Source of the DNA: Microcystis viridis FACHB-1342
GTDB taxonomy: Bacteria > Cyanobacteriota > Cyanobacteriia > Cyanobacteriales > Microcystaceae
Assembly (NCBI RefSeq): GCF_014698335.1
Contig: NZ_JACJSV010000032.1
Location: 1 to 53,803, forward strand
Length of the DNA stretch: 53,803 nt
Direction of reading: 5' to 3'
The position numbers and the translations under genes are program-made. Numbering within the stretch: the stretch's first letter is position 1; each line of letters opens with the position of its first letter. Shown piece by piece: positions 18,760 through 27,286 of the stretch. The notes beneath the pieces are model-generated. The model worked only from the letters and a program-made list of their open reading frames with translations, searched no databases and had not been told where the DNA came from.

Positions 18760-20379
18760 ATGGATCGGTATCACCTTACTGCCGCAGGATTGCTGATGAT
18801 GAAAAGAGGGTTTTGGTTTGTCGTCGGGTTAGTAGTAACGATAATTCTGCTTCCTTCCCTAGTTCTTTCTAATTCCATCGGTGAACAGGGAATTTATGCC
18901 GATCGCCTGCGGGCGGAACCCTATAATTTATTAGGGCGAAAAATTGCCATCGGTCAAGTGGAAATCGGACGACCGGCTCAGTTCGGTTATGATAAAGTGG
19001 CGGCTTGGCAGCCTCCCTATAAATTAGCTGGTGTTTTTTTTCGCGATCAAATTGCCAAACCCAACACCTATCTAGATAATCACGCCGCTATGGTGGCAAC
19101 GGTGATGGTCAGTGATGATAAAAAAATCCCCGGAGTAGCCCCAAAAGCGAGATTATATTCGGGGGCGGTGGGTTCTTTGCGACGCGGCGGACAACCGGAA
19201 GAATGTCTTACCAGTCAAAATATTGCCCGACAAAATAGCGGTGATGTGCGAGCAATTAACTTTAGTTTTGGGGAATCTTTGCAAAGAGATCAACGACAGG
19301 AACCAAAATTAGATGGTCAAGCTTTATTAACTCAATGTGTTGATTGGTCATCGCGAGTTGAGGATGTTCTTTATGTAATTGCTGGTAATCAAGGTAAGGG
19401 AGGAATTCCCATTCCCACCGATCATTTTAACGGCATTACTACCGCTTATACAGCGAAAAGAGAGGGAAAATTTACTAAAGTTGATTTTGCTAATATTAGT
19501 GCTTTGCCAGTGGGTATTGGTCGCAGTTTAATTAAACGGGAAATTAATGATGGTTCGCGGCGGTCAATTAATTTAGTTGCCCCCGGCAATAAAATAGAGC
19601 TTTATGATCTCAAAGGTAAATTAAATACTGTTAGTGGCACCAGTTTCGCCGCTCCTCATATTACGGCATCGGTGGCACTTTTACAAGAATACGGCGATCA
19701 ACAAATTAATCAAAAAAATCCCCATTGGAGTCTCGATTCTCGTCATCATCAAGTGATGAAAGCAGTAATGCTTAATGCTGCCGATAAAATTAAAGATAAG
19801 GGCGATGGGTTACGATTAGGTATGAGACGGACGGTCTTAACTAAAGACCAAAAAACTTGGTTAGAGTCCGATGCTTATAAAGACCCGAAAATTCCTTTAG
19901 ATATGCAGATGGGGACGGGACATCTTAACACTTTTCGCGCCTACCAACAGTTTAGTAATGGTCAATGGTCGGCCGCAGAATCTATTCCTGCTATTGGTTG
20001 GGATTACACTACAGTTACCGCTAATGGTTATCAAGATTATGCCCTAGAGAATCCCTTAAAAGCTAATAGTTTTGTTTCGATAACTTTAGCTTGGGATCGT
20101 TTGGTAGAACTAATCGATACTAATCGTAATAATCTCTATGATATCGATGAAAGTTTCCAGGATCGCGGCCTGAATAATTTAGATGTTTATCTTTTACCTG
20201 CTCAGGAGGATAATAATGCTAAATACACCTGTGCTTCCCTGAGTGATAGTGATAGTTTAGAGCATATTTTTTGTCCTGTCCCCATCTCTGGAAACTATAA
20301 AATTCGGGTTCAATATCGTCAACAAGTTAACGAGAAAGAACAAGCTTTTGCTCTCGCTTGGTGGACGGTTCCCGAATAA
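18760..20379 (+). CDS. Subtilisin-like (S8) serine peptidase homologue
   Basis: A 539-residue exported protein; the ATG at 18796 (13th codon) may be the true start because AGGA precedes it and a signal peptide follows (MMKRGFWFVVGL). The S8 core is visible: H108 in DNHAAMVAT, oxyanion Asn210 in AGNQG, and S295 in SGTSFAAPH. The usual catalytic Asp position reads IGQVEIG, giving Glu68. The C-terminal 150 residues look like a beta-sandwich domain. Activity cannot be taken for granted because of the Asp to Glu change, although the same pattern may be common in cyanobacterial relatives. Confidence 0.8.
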   Translation: MDRYHLTAAGLLMMKRGFWFVVGLVVTIILLPSLVLSNSIGEQGIYADRLRAEPYNLLGRKIAIGQVEIGRPAQFGYDKVAAWQPPYKLAGVFFRDQIAKPNTYLDNHAAMVATVMVSDDKKIPGVAPKARLYSGAVGSLRRGGQPEECLTSQNIARQNSGDVRAINFSFGESLQRDQRQEPKLDGQALLTQCVDWSSRVEDVLYVIAGNQGKGGIPIPTDHFNGITTAYTAKREGKFTKVDFANISALPVGIGRSLIKREINDGSRRSINLVAPGNKIELYDLKGKLNTVSGTSFAAPHITASVALLQEYGDQQINQKNPHWSLDSRHHQVMKAVMLNAADKIKDKGDGLRLGMRRTVLTKDQKTWLESDAYKDPKIPLDMQMGTGHLNTFRAYQQFSNGQWSAAESIPAIGWDYTTVTANGYQDYALENPLKANSFVSITLAWDRLVELIDTNRNNLYDIDESFQDRGLNNLDVYLLPAQEDNNAKYTCASLSDSDSLEHIFCPVPISGNYKIRVQYRQQVNEKEQAFALAWWTVPE

Positions 20380-20473
20380 TAAAAATGATAGTAAATTCTG
20401 TTTAAAAAGTATAGGAGAGTGAGAAGATGGGAGCGAGTTTGTCAAGTTCGATTGGCAGTTAATAGTACTATCT

Positions 20474-21736
20474 CTAAGATACACCTCGTTTTCTTTTCGC
20501 GATAACATCGTCAGAGATTCCCCAATAGTTTGATGCCTGAGACATATTATATAGCAATAAGTCTTCGGGCATTTTTTCCAAAATAAGCTGGTCGAAATTG
20601 GCTGGATTAATATTCATTGCTCCCATCACAGAAGAGCCAAGTTCTTTCGATAATAGCGGAATAACTGCATTACCAATCTCACGAAAACCATGCCATATTG
20701 TGCGGTGAAACTGAAACCAATCGGGGAATGTATGTAATCTGGCGGCTTCTCGTACAGTAATACAACGAGGAATAGAATAGTGAATGGGTCTAGGAGCAGT
20801 ATAGGCCCCTTTGTCACTATTAGTTCCGGCCCGGAGAGTGTTACATAAACCAGTAGGAGAAAGCTTGAAAAAGCGACTTTTTGGTTCCACTGTACCCGGT
20901 TCGGTTACGATAAATCTATCAATTGATCTTTGGGTATGAACTGAGCCTATATGTCCATAGATTTTTGTATCTACTATTCTTTGATGGCAAAGTTTAAAAA
21001 TATCCCCTGGCTGCACTGAATATTTTTTCCTCTTACCACTATAATCTAATTTTGATGCAGGTATGCCTAAATCAGTATCGATAAAGGCAGGTATTAATTC
21101 TAAATCTGAAATCGCATCATAGACGCTGGTAAAAGCTGATTTTTTGGCTGAGTTTAAATCGACGGTCTTTGTCAAAGGATATTTAGCCATCGGCACGTCT
21201 TTTCGACTACCAATTAAGATTAATCTTCTGCGCTTTTGTGGTGCGCCATATTCACTGGCATCCAGGATTTTAATTGGCTGATTAATTGTATAGCCAATAG
21301 CTTCAAATTCAGAAATTAACTCCTCTAAAAATTGTTTGTGTTTACCCGTAGCCATGCCGGGGACATTTTCAAAGATAAAATACTTGGGTTTAATTTCTGC
21401 TACAATCCGCAGATATTCAAATACAAGAGAATTTCTAGGATCATCTATTTGTCGTTTACCAATCAATGAAAAACCTTGGCAGGGGGGACCGCCGGCAATT
21501 AAACTAACATCGGTGGCATAGCCTTTTAGTTTTAATAATTCCCATATTTCTCTACTTGTTACTTTGGCTATATCCCGGCAAATAGTTTGACAATAGGGAA
21601 AGTTAAAATGATGAACCAAGGAATGGACTGCATCAAACTCCACCGCTACAGCAATATCAAATCCCGCCGCTTCTAGACCAAGGGACATCCCACCGCAGCC
21701 GGCAAATAAATCGATCGCAATTGGTCTATGTTTCAC
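20474..21736 (-). CDS. DNA (cytosine-5) methyltransferase
   Basis: A 420-residue C5 methyltransferase with all main motifs in order: I (DLFAGCGGMSLGLE, SAM binding), IV (GGPPCQGFS, catalytic Cys), VI (ENVPGM), VIII (QKRRRLILIGSR), a target-recognition region (about 220-320), IX (REAARLHTFPDW) and X (EIGNAVIP). It is complete and probably active; the recognition site cannot be read from sequence. No restriction endonuclease of a known family is adjacent. Instead it follows a DUF262 gene and a HEPN gene on the same strand (85-nt gap), suggesting a modification-linked defence module. Confidence 0.95.
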   Translation of the reverse strand: MKHRPIAIDLFAGCGGMSLGLEAAGFDIAVAVEFDAVHSLVHHFNFPYCQTICRDIAKVTSREIWELLKLKGYATDVSLIAGGPPCQGFSLIGKRQIDDPRNSLVFEYLRIVAEIKPKYFIFENVPGMATGKHKQFLEELISEFEAIGYTINQPIKILDASEYGAPQKRRRLILIGSRKDVPMAKYPLTKTVDLNSAKKSAFTSVYDAISDLELIPAFIDTDLGIPASKLDYSGKRKKYSVQPGDIFKLCHQRIVDTKIYGHIGSVHTQRSIDRFIVTEPGTVEPKSRFFKLSPTGLCNTLRAGTNSDKGAYTAPRPIHYSIPRCITVREAARLHTFPDWFQFHRTIWHGFREIGNAVIPLLSKELGSSVMGAMNINPANFDQLILEKMPEDLLLYNMSQASNYWGISDDVIAKRKRGVS

Positions 21737-21821
21737 TTTGATGATTAGCTCTCTATTGTCTGCCTTTTATTATACTGTATTTCTGATATAATTAACAATT
21801 TAAGTTTTATTAAGAGTGGAA

Positions 21822-22460
21822 TTACTTGAGCAAGTTAGTAATCAATTGATCGACTTTCTCTAATTCTTGAATAATTTGTTTAACTCTCTCTAATTCGTCG
21901 GCAGGGTTAGGCGTTTTTTTCGTTTTTATTCCCGAAGAATGAGCGATTTCACCGCGTTCTTCTCCAAAAGTATTCATATTGGCTAACCAAACTTTATCTA
22001 AGTCATCACTATCGATGCCGATTGGTAAGAGTAATTTTAATAGGTTAGTTTCCTTAATCCCATGATTTTGATCGATAACTGATTTAAAACATCTAATCAC
22101 TATGTCAATTTTTTTAGTTATTTTCAGTTTGTCTAGGGAGACATTTTTGTTACCTTTAAGAGGAGTAATGGTATCGGGAGGATTTTCCATTTCTTGACCA
22201 GAAAAAGCGATTACACATAACAAAACTCCACTAGCTTTACCTTGATTATCCCAGATATTTTTTGCTGTCTGTACTGTATCCCAAACTCGATCTTCAAGAT
22301 AAGATTCAATCTCAGCATGAGCAAAAACTCGATAGGCAAAAGTTAAAGCTAATTGTCTTTCAGAATAGTCATTTATCTCGCTGAATTTACGAGGTAGGAA
22401 TTGTTTTTTGAGTCGATTTAATTCTTTGGTTAGTTGTCTAAATCTTAGAGATTTCGGCAT
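21822..22460 (-). CDS. HEPN-domain protein, MAE_28990/MAE_18760-like
   Basis: A 212-residue, largely helical protein. An ALTFAYRVFAHAEIESYLED segment (38-57) and R169-GEIA-H174, an R-X4-H HEPN RNase motif, suggest a ribonuclease. The sequence resembles the HEPN family named after Microcystis genes MAE_28990 and MAE_18760 (recognised from memory). It begins 13 nt after the DUF262 stop codon, so the two are translationally linked. HEPN proteins next to DUF262 or methyltransferase genes usually belong to defence or toxin-antitoxin systems. The RNA target and trigger are unknown. Confidence 0.8.
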   Translation of the reverse strand: MPKSLRFRQLTKELNRLKKQFLPRKFSEINDYSERQLALTFAYRVFAHAEIESYLEDRVWDTVQTAKNIWDNQGKASGVLLCVIAFSGQEMENPPDTITPLKGNKNVSLDKLKITKKIDIVIRCFKSVIDQNHGIKETNLLKLLLPIGIDSDDLDKVWLANMNTFGEERGEIAHSSGIKTKKTPNPADELERVKQIIQELEKVDQLITNLLK

Positions 22461-22473
22461 AGTAAAAAAACAA

Positions 22474-23715
22474 CTATCTTAACCCCTTAAAAATAATACG
22501 ATTGTCTTCCATCTGAGGAATATTGAAGTTAATATCTAATACTTTTGATAAAGCTTGACCCCATAAATTAAAACGATTGTAAGTTGCTCTAATACTTTTA
22601 GTAGTTTTTTCTACTGAGTTCCTAAATTCATTGTCAGGGTTAGATAATAATTCTTTAAAAGCATTTTCTATCTGTTCTTTGTTTTTCTCGGCAGCTGCTC
22701 TAATTAGATCATCGCAAAAGTAAAAAACCATCACATCTAAAATTGCTCGATTGAACTGACTTCGATACTTTCCTTCTTTATATAACCAGAGACGAGAAAA
22801 GTTTTTCTCTCCAAAAATATTAATTGTTGTTTGGACAGCTTTTTCAAATTGATCAACAACATTGATAATTTCATCTGAGCGTTTTTCCCATTCTTGATTG
22901 AAATTTTGACAGGTTTTATCTAGAAGTATCTTAACATCACCGCGATAATCGGATAAATAATAATGAAAAGCTACATAACGCAATAATATATCAGTGTCGC
23001 GCATCCGGAAATCGGGATAGGAAGATTTAAATATTTTCTTTAATGCTTGACTTTCGATCGCTCGATCATCTAAAAAATTAATAAAACCCCCTGGGTGTAA
23101 TGCTTGTCTTAATTCTTGAGAAGACAAAGGGGTATTTTCCACATTGAGACGCAGAAAAATTTTATGGAGGAAACTCTCCGTTTTCCAATTACGGATAACA
23201 ATCGTGCGGATAGTTTGATTATCCAGTTGGTCTAAGAAATCATTTAAATTGAAGTCATTTTTTAGATCTTGATATTGGCAGCCATTGAGATTATCTAGAA
23301 ATTCTAAATCTTTTAAAGTAAAACTATTATTAGGTGTGGCACTGTCACCATAAAACTGTAAAATTGTTAGTAGGCGTTGTTTGCCATCAAGAACGATAAA
23401 TTTACCTTTTTCCTTATTATTAGCAGCTAAGACAATCAGTGGGACTGGAAACCCTAGAATTAGGGATTCAATAAATCGACTTTTACGAGTAATATTCCAA
23501 GCATCTCGTCTTTGAAAGCGCGGATTGAGTTGAATATTTTCTCGAATTAATTGATCGCGGATCGTTGCGGTAGTCCAATCACTGCTGGCAACAACAGTCT
23601 CGGAGATTTCTTTGAGTTGTAGCTTTTTTTGGTTTGCTGATTCTCCTGCAATATCTTCTTCTTCTTCGGCAAAATCCACCGCTTCTCTTTCTTCCAACAT
23701 CTCTAACTGTGCCAT
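22474..23715 (-). CDS. DUF262 (ParB/Srx-fold) protein
   Basis: A 413-residue DUF262 protein. It shows NPRFQRRDAWN near residue 64 and the D110-GKQR motif (VLDGKQRLLTIL), the nucleotide-binding and hydrolysing signature of the GmrSD/SspE N-terminal fold. No C-terminal DUF1524 HNH domain is evident, so the nuclease function may come from the HEPN partner. I start it at the ATG at 23715; the frame opens at a TTG at 23751, but that codon lies in the terminator of guaA. First gene of a three-gene minus-strand module with the HEPN and methyltransferase genes. Confidence 0.87.
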   Translation of the reverse strand: MAQLEMLEEREAVDFAEEEEDIAGESANQKKLQLKEISETVVASSDWTTATIRDQLIRENIQLNPRFQRRDAWNITRKSRFIESLILGFPVPLIVLAANNKEKGKFIVLDGKQRLLTILQFYGDSATPNNSFTLKDLEFLDNLNGCQYQDLKNDFNLNDFLDQLDNQTIRTIVIRNWKTESFLHKIFLRLNVENTPLSSQELRQALHPGGFINFLDDRAIESQALKKIFKSSYPDFRMRDTDILLRYVAFHYYLSDYRGDVKILLDKTCQNFNQEWEKRSDEIINVVDQFEKAVQTTINIFGEKNFSRLWLYKEGKYRSQFNRAILDVMVFYFCDDLIRAAAEKNKEQIENAFKELLSNPDNEFRNSVEKTTKSIRATYNRFNLWGQALSKVLDINFNIPQMEDNRIIFKGLR

Positions 23716-23749
23716 GGTAGTAATTAATCTCCTCAATTGTCTATTCTGC

Positions 23750-23777
23750 AAAAATCCCGCCCCAATATTTGGACGGG
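23750..23777 (-). terminator. Rho-independent terminator after guaA
   Basis: On the minus strand CCCGTCC, a 7-nt loop, then GGGGCGGG are followed by ATTTTTG. This GC-rich stem plus U run separates guaA from the DUF262 module and means the module needs its own promoter. Confidence 0.75.
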
Positions 23778-23803
23778 ACTAATAATCAATCAATAATTCA
23801 ATA

Positions 23804-25438
23804 CTACTCCCATTCTATAGTTCCGGGAGGCTTAGAAGTAATATCATAAACCACGCGGTTAACTCCCTTAACTTCATTGACAATACGATTAGAAATTGTC
23901 TCCAATAAATCATAGGGAACCCGGGACCAATCGGCAGTCATTCCGTCTTCACTGCTGACTAAACGTAGGACAATAGGATAAGCGTAGGTACGTTGATCTC
24001 CCATCACTCCCACACTGCGGACAGGCAATAAAACTGCGAAAGCTTGCCAGAAATCGTGATACATTCCCTGCTTATTAATCTCGTCGCGCACCACCCAATC
24101 TGCATCGCGCAAAATATTTAATTTATCTGCGGTGACTTCCCCTAAAATGCGAATCGCTAAACCAGGGCCGGGGAAAGGTTGACGACGAACAATTTCTTCT
24201 GGAAGACCGATCGATCGGCCTAATTTTCTCACCTCATCCTTAAATAATTTTCGCAGAGGTTCGACTAATTTAAACCGGAGATTTTTCGGCAGTCCACCAA
24301 CGTTATGATGACTTTTAATTTTAACCGCTACTCTTTCCCCGGTTTTGGGATCCACATTACTATCGGCCGATTCAATCACATCGGGATATAAAGTTCCTTG
24401 GGCCAGATAATCAAAGGGTCCCAAACGATTCGATTCTTCTTCAAACACCTGAATAAATTCATGGCCGATACGACGGCGCTTTTCTTCGGGATCGGTGACA
24501 CCGGCCACTTGCGCTAAAAATCGCTTTCTAGCGTTGACATACTGGACTCCGATATGGAATTGCTCGTTAAATATCTGCATTAATCGTTCGGGTTCACCCT
24601 TACGCATGAATCCCTGATCGATAAACATACAGGTTAGTTGATCACCGATCGCTCGATGCAAGAGGAATGCTAAGGTAGAGGAGTCCACACCGCCGGATAA
24701 AGCCAATAAAACTCGCTTATCGCCCACTTTTGCCCTAATTTCTCGGATCGATTCCTCGACAAAAGCTTCCGTGGTCCAAGTGGGTTCGCATTTGCAGATA
24801 TGATAGACGAAATTGCGAATTAAGGCGATTCCTCCCACAGAATGGACAACTTCCGGGTGAAACTGCACTCCAAAGAGTTTTTTCTCGTGATCGGCAATGG
24901 CCGCACAATCGGTATTATCGGTATGAGCGAGAATTTCAAAACCCGCAGGCAATTCCACGCAGGAATCCCCGTGACTCATCCAAGCGGTGGAACCGTCCTC
25001 GACATTGGTTAATAAATCGGTAGGATCGTTGATAAATAGGGATGCTTTGCCGTATTCGGCCCGTTTTGCCCGTTCTACCCTGCCCCCTAACTGCTGTACC
25101 ATCAATTGCATCCCGTAGCAAACTCCGAGGATGGGTACACCTAAATTCCAAATTTCGGGATCACAGTGGGGCGCTCCAGGATCATAGACGGAATTGGGAC
25201 CGCCCGAAAGAATTATTCCTTTCGGGTTGATTTGGGCTAATTGTTCGGCGCTGGTACGATAGGAGAGAACTTCGGAGTAAACGTTCGTTTCCCGGATTCT
25301 GCGGGCGATTAATTCAGAATACTGGGAGCCAAAGTCAAGAATGATGATTATTTGACGATTAAGGCTATTAGTGAAGGACTCTGAGGGCAAAGTCTCTTGG
25401 GGGGTGGGAAGGGGGGTTTGAGTTGTCACTACGATCAA
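23804..25438 (-). CDS. guaA: GMP synthase (glutamine-hydrolysing)
   Basis: A 544-residue full-length GuaA converting XMP to GMP with ATP and glutamine. The glutamine amidotransferase domain (about residues 28-220) has the catalytic Cys in GVCYGMQ and the His-Glu pair in GVQFHPEV. The ATP pyrophosphatase domain has the P-loop [11 protein letters not shown], and the dimerisation domain ends in the conserved KPPGTIEWE. The start is uncertain (TTG at 25438 or GTG at 25429). The 3' end of guaA is a known integration site for genomic islands, and the accessory DUF262-HEPN-methyltransferase module begins directly after it. Confidence 0.97.
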   Translation of the reverse strand: MIVVTTQTPLPTPQETLPSESFTNSLNRQIIIILDFGSQYSELIARRIRETNVYSEVLSYRTSAEQLAQINPKGIILSGGPNSVYDPGAPHCDPEIWNLGVPILGVCYGMQLMVQQLGGRVERAKRAEYGKASLFINDPTDLLTNVEDGSTAWMSHGDSCVELPAGFEILAHTDNTDCAAIADHEKKLFGVQFHPEVVHSVGGIALIRNFVYHICKCEPTWTTEAFVEESIREIRAKVGDKRVLLALSGGVDSSTLAFLLHRAIGDQLTCMFIDQGFMRKGEPERLMQIFNEQFHIGVQYVNARKRFLAQVAGVTDPEEKRRRIGHEFIQVFEEESNRLGPFDYLAQGTLYPDVIESADSNVDPKTGERVAVKIKSHHNVGGLPKNLRFKLVEPLRKLFKDEVRKLGRSIGLPEEIVRRQPFPGPGLAIRILGEVTADKLNILRDADWVVRDEINKQGMYHDFWQAFAVLLPVRSVGVMGDQRTYAYPIVLRLVSSEDGMTADWSRVPYDLLETISNRIVNEVKGVNRVVYDITSKPPGTIEWE

Positions 25439-25547
25439 GAAAAGAAACTGGCAGGAAAAGGTTAAAGATTTGTAAACTAAATCGGCTATTTTTCTGAAAA
25501 TAAGCTACAATAGCATCGCCTTATTAGTTTCATTTTTTAAGACTAAA

Positions 25548-25763
25548 TAGGGCTTGCTGAATAAATGTGAAATGTAGGCAAAGTAAGGGTTTTGGGGCTT
25601 TACGAGCGAAACAGGTGCAAGATTTTGAGAGAATCGTCGTTCAAAACCTTGCGTCTTCATCGGCCCGCGTCCTGTAGGGGCGAAGCATTCGGGCAATAAC
25701 CTATCGGTGAAACCGTAGATTTTCTATCCGAATGCTTCGCCCGTACTTTTTCAGCAAGCCCTA
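25548..25763 (+). repeat. Family B element B2 with a nested palindromic insert
   Basis: Ends TAGGGCTTGCTGAATAAA and TTCAGCAAGCCCTA define a family B copy of about 216 bp. Its interior differs from the other copies and contains a nested hairpin (25674-25745) with arms GGGCGAAGCATTCGG and CCGAATGCTTCGCCC. It lies between guaA and cbiD. Confidence 0.8.
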
Positions 25764-25787
25764 AATATTCCCACGATCATAGCACAG

Positions 25788-26915
25788 TCACTGGGGAGTA
25801 ACTGGTAGATTTTGCAAAAATTTAAGGCCATTTTCGCTTTTGCTGATCAAAGAACGAGAGCGATCGAATAAAATACAACCGACCCCAAGATGACCGTTAC
25901 TGTGGTTATAAACGTATTCTTGGCAACGGCGATCGATAGTATTAGCCATTTCTCCATAGATGCGTTCCACCCAATTATCTCCCGTTTGCCGGTCTAATTG
26001 ACGCAGATATTCCAGACCGTTTTCGCTGGTGCTGCTGTCAAAAATTTGCTGGAGATGGGGGGTAGCTAAACCCATTTTAGCGGCGTAGGCGGTAAGAATT
26101 TCCCGACGACCATCGGCGAGATGATGGTGAGTCTGAAAGATTCCCCCGGCAAGTTTAATTAATTTACCGTGATAACCAAACAAAAGAATTTCAGAGATTC
26201 CCTGTAATTGTGCCTCTAATAACATCGGCCCGATCCAATTGGCTGTTTTTACCAAAATATCAGGATTAATACCCATTTGAGGGGCTAAATCTAAGCCATT
26301 TTCCCCGATACAAAACACCAAGCGATCGAAACGAAGAGATAAAATTTTTAATTGCTCGCGAAAGATTTCCAACTGTCCGGGAGCGCTGAGGGGTTGGGAA
26401 ATGCCGGTGGTACCCAACAAAGATAATCCCTCTACCACCCCAAAAGCGGCGTTAGAAGTCCTTGTGGCCAGTTTTTTGCCTTCTGGCAGGATAATCGTCA
26501 CTTTGATGCTTTCTTGGGGCAGTAACAGGGGTCTGAGGTTTTCTTGCAGCAGACGCTGGGCATAACTATAAATAGCTGATTTTCCGCTATTATCAATCTG
26601 TAGGCCGATTCCTGCGCCTCCTTGAATCTCTATCTCTTGATTACCTGTTTTTCTTTCTACTAACGCCCATATAGGGGTATTTCTAGTTAAATCTAAATTG
26701 TCCCCTGGATCGCTGCGGGTGATAGCTAGGGCAGCATCGGGGTTAAGTTGGGCAACTTGTTCGATGGCAATTGTAACGGTTTCTGGCGGTTCTAAAAGAT
26801 TAAAAGTAACGGAATTTAGCTCATTTTCGCCGTGGAGATGCTGGAGAGATGCGATCGCACTGGCACAGGCAAAAACTGGTAAAGTGTAACCCGGACGGGG
26901 TGGGGAGATAGACAT
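25788..26915 (-). CDS. cbiD: Cobalt-precorrin-5B C1-methyltransferase CbiD
   Basis: A 375-residue CbiD of the anaerobic cobalamin pathway, which methylates C-1 of cobalt-precorrin-5B using S-adenosylmethionine. The N-terminal PRPGYTLPVFACASA opening, the SDPGDNLDLT and EIQGGAGIG segments and the C-terminal EYVYNHSNGHLGVG region fit the family, as does the length. No other cobalamin gene is adjacent, which is usual in cyanobacteria where these genes are scattered. Element B2 lies just downstream. It implies the organism makes its own pseudocobalamin. Confidence 0.93.
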   Translation of the reverse strand: MSISPPRPGYTLPVFACASAIASLQHLHGENELNSVTFNLLEPPETVTIAIEQVAQLNPDAALAITRSDPGDNLDLTRNTPIWALVERKTGNQEIEIQGGAGIGLQIDNSGKSAIYSYAQRLLQENLRPLLLPQESIKVTIILPEGKKLATRTSNAAFGVVEGLSLLGTTGISQPLSAPGQLEIFREQLKILSLRFDRLVFCIGENGLDLAPQMGINPDILVKTANWIGPMLLEAQLQGISEILLFGYHGKLIKLAGGIFQTHHHLADGRREILTAYAAKMGLATPHLQQIFDSSTSENGLEYLRQLDRQTGDNWVERIYGEMANTIDRRCQEYVYNHSNGHLGVGCILFDRSRSLISKSENGLKFLQNLPVTPQ

Positions 26916-27286
26916 GAATAGGGTCGATAGCCAATCAAATTAGCCGTGATCTGATTATAGAACTAGGGGGCAACCGCTGCTATTTTTGATGATTGTTTGA
27001 CATCCTCACCACCGGGGGTGAGCGCATCTCAAACGCTATTGACAATTGGCCAATTTTGTGATCCTTGTGAGAATTTCAAGGGATACTAGCAATCAGAATA
27101 GTTACAAACTCGACCTATTTGGTCGATTGTTGCTTAACAATTGAGATGGCAAATTCTCCTCAAATATGCCTTAATTGTCGGTAGGCAACCCACATAAAAT
27201 GGCTAATTCAAGTCTAAATTGGCGATTCTATATACCCCAGAGTCCCAGAAGAGCGATAAGCAGAATCATCTCGATCCCGTTACAAA
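26916..27286. other. Gene-free stretch containing repeat D copy 1
   Basis: The 371-bp gap between cbiD and the histidine kinase gene has no credible gene. Its main content is the repeat at about 26998-27160; the rest is plain AT-rich sequence. Confidence 0.5.
26998..27160 (-). repeat. Family D repeat, copy 1
   Basis: About 160 bp that recurs inverted at about 51343-51475, upstream of tnpB. Shared blocks include GAATTTGCCATCTCAATTGT and CAATTGTCAATAGCGTTTGA. Copy 1 ends in a hairpin (CTCACC ACCGG GGGTGAG). It has no coding capacity and resembles the end of an IS200/IS605-type element (inference). Confidence 0.75.

Noticed and set aside
20400-20480. Attachment-site copy of the guaA 3' end
   Set aside because: AGATGGGAG near 20427 resembles the guaA tail, but it is inverted relative to guaA and too short to be significant.
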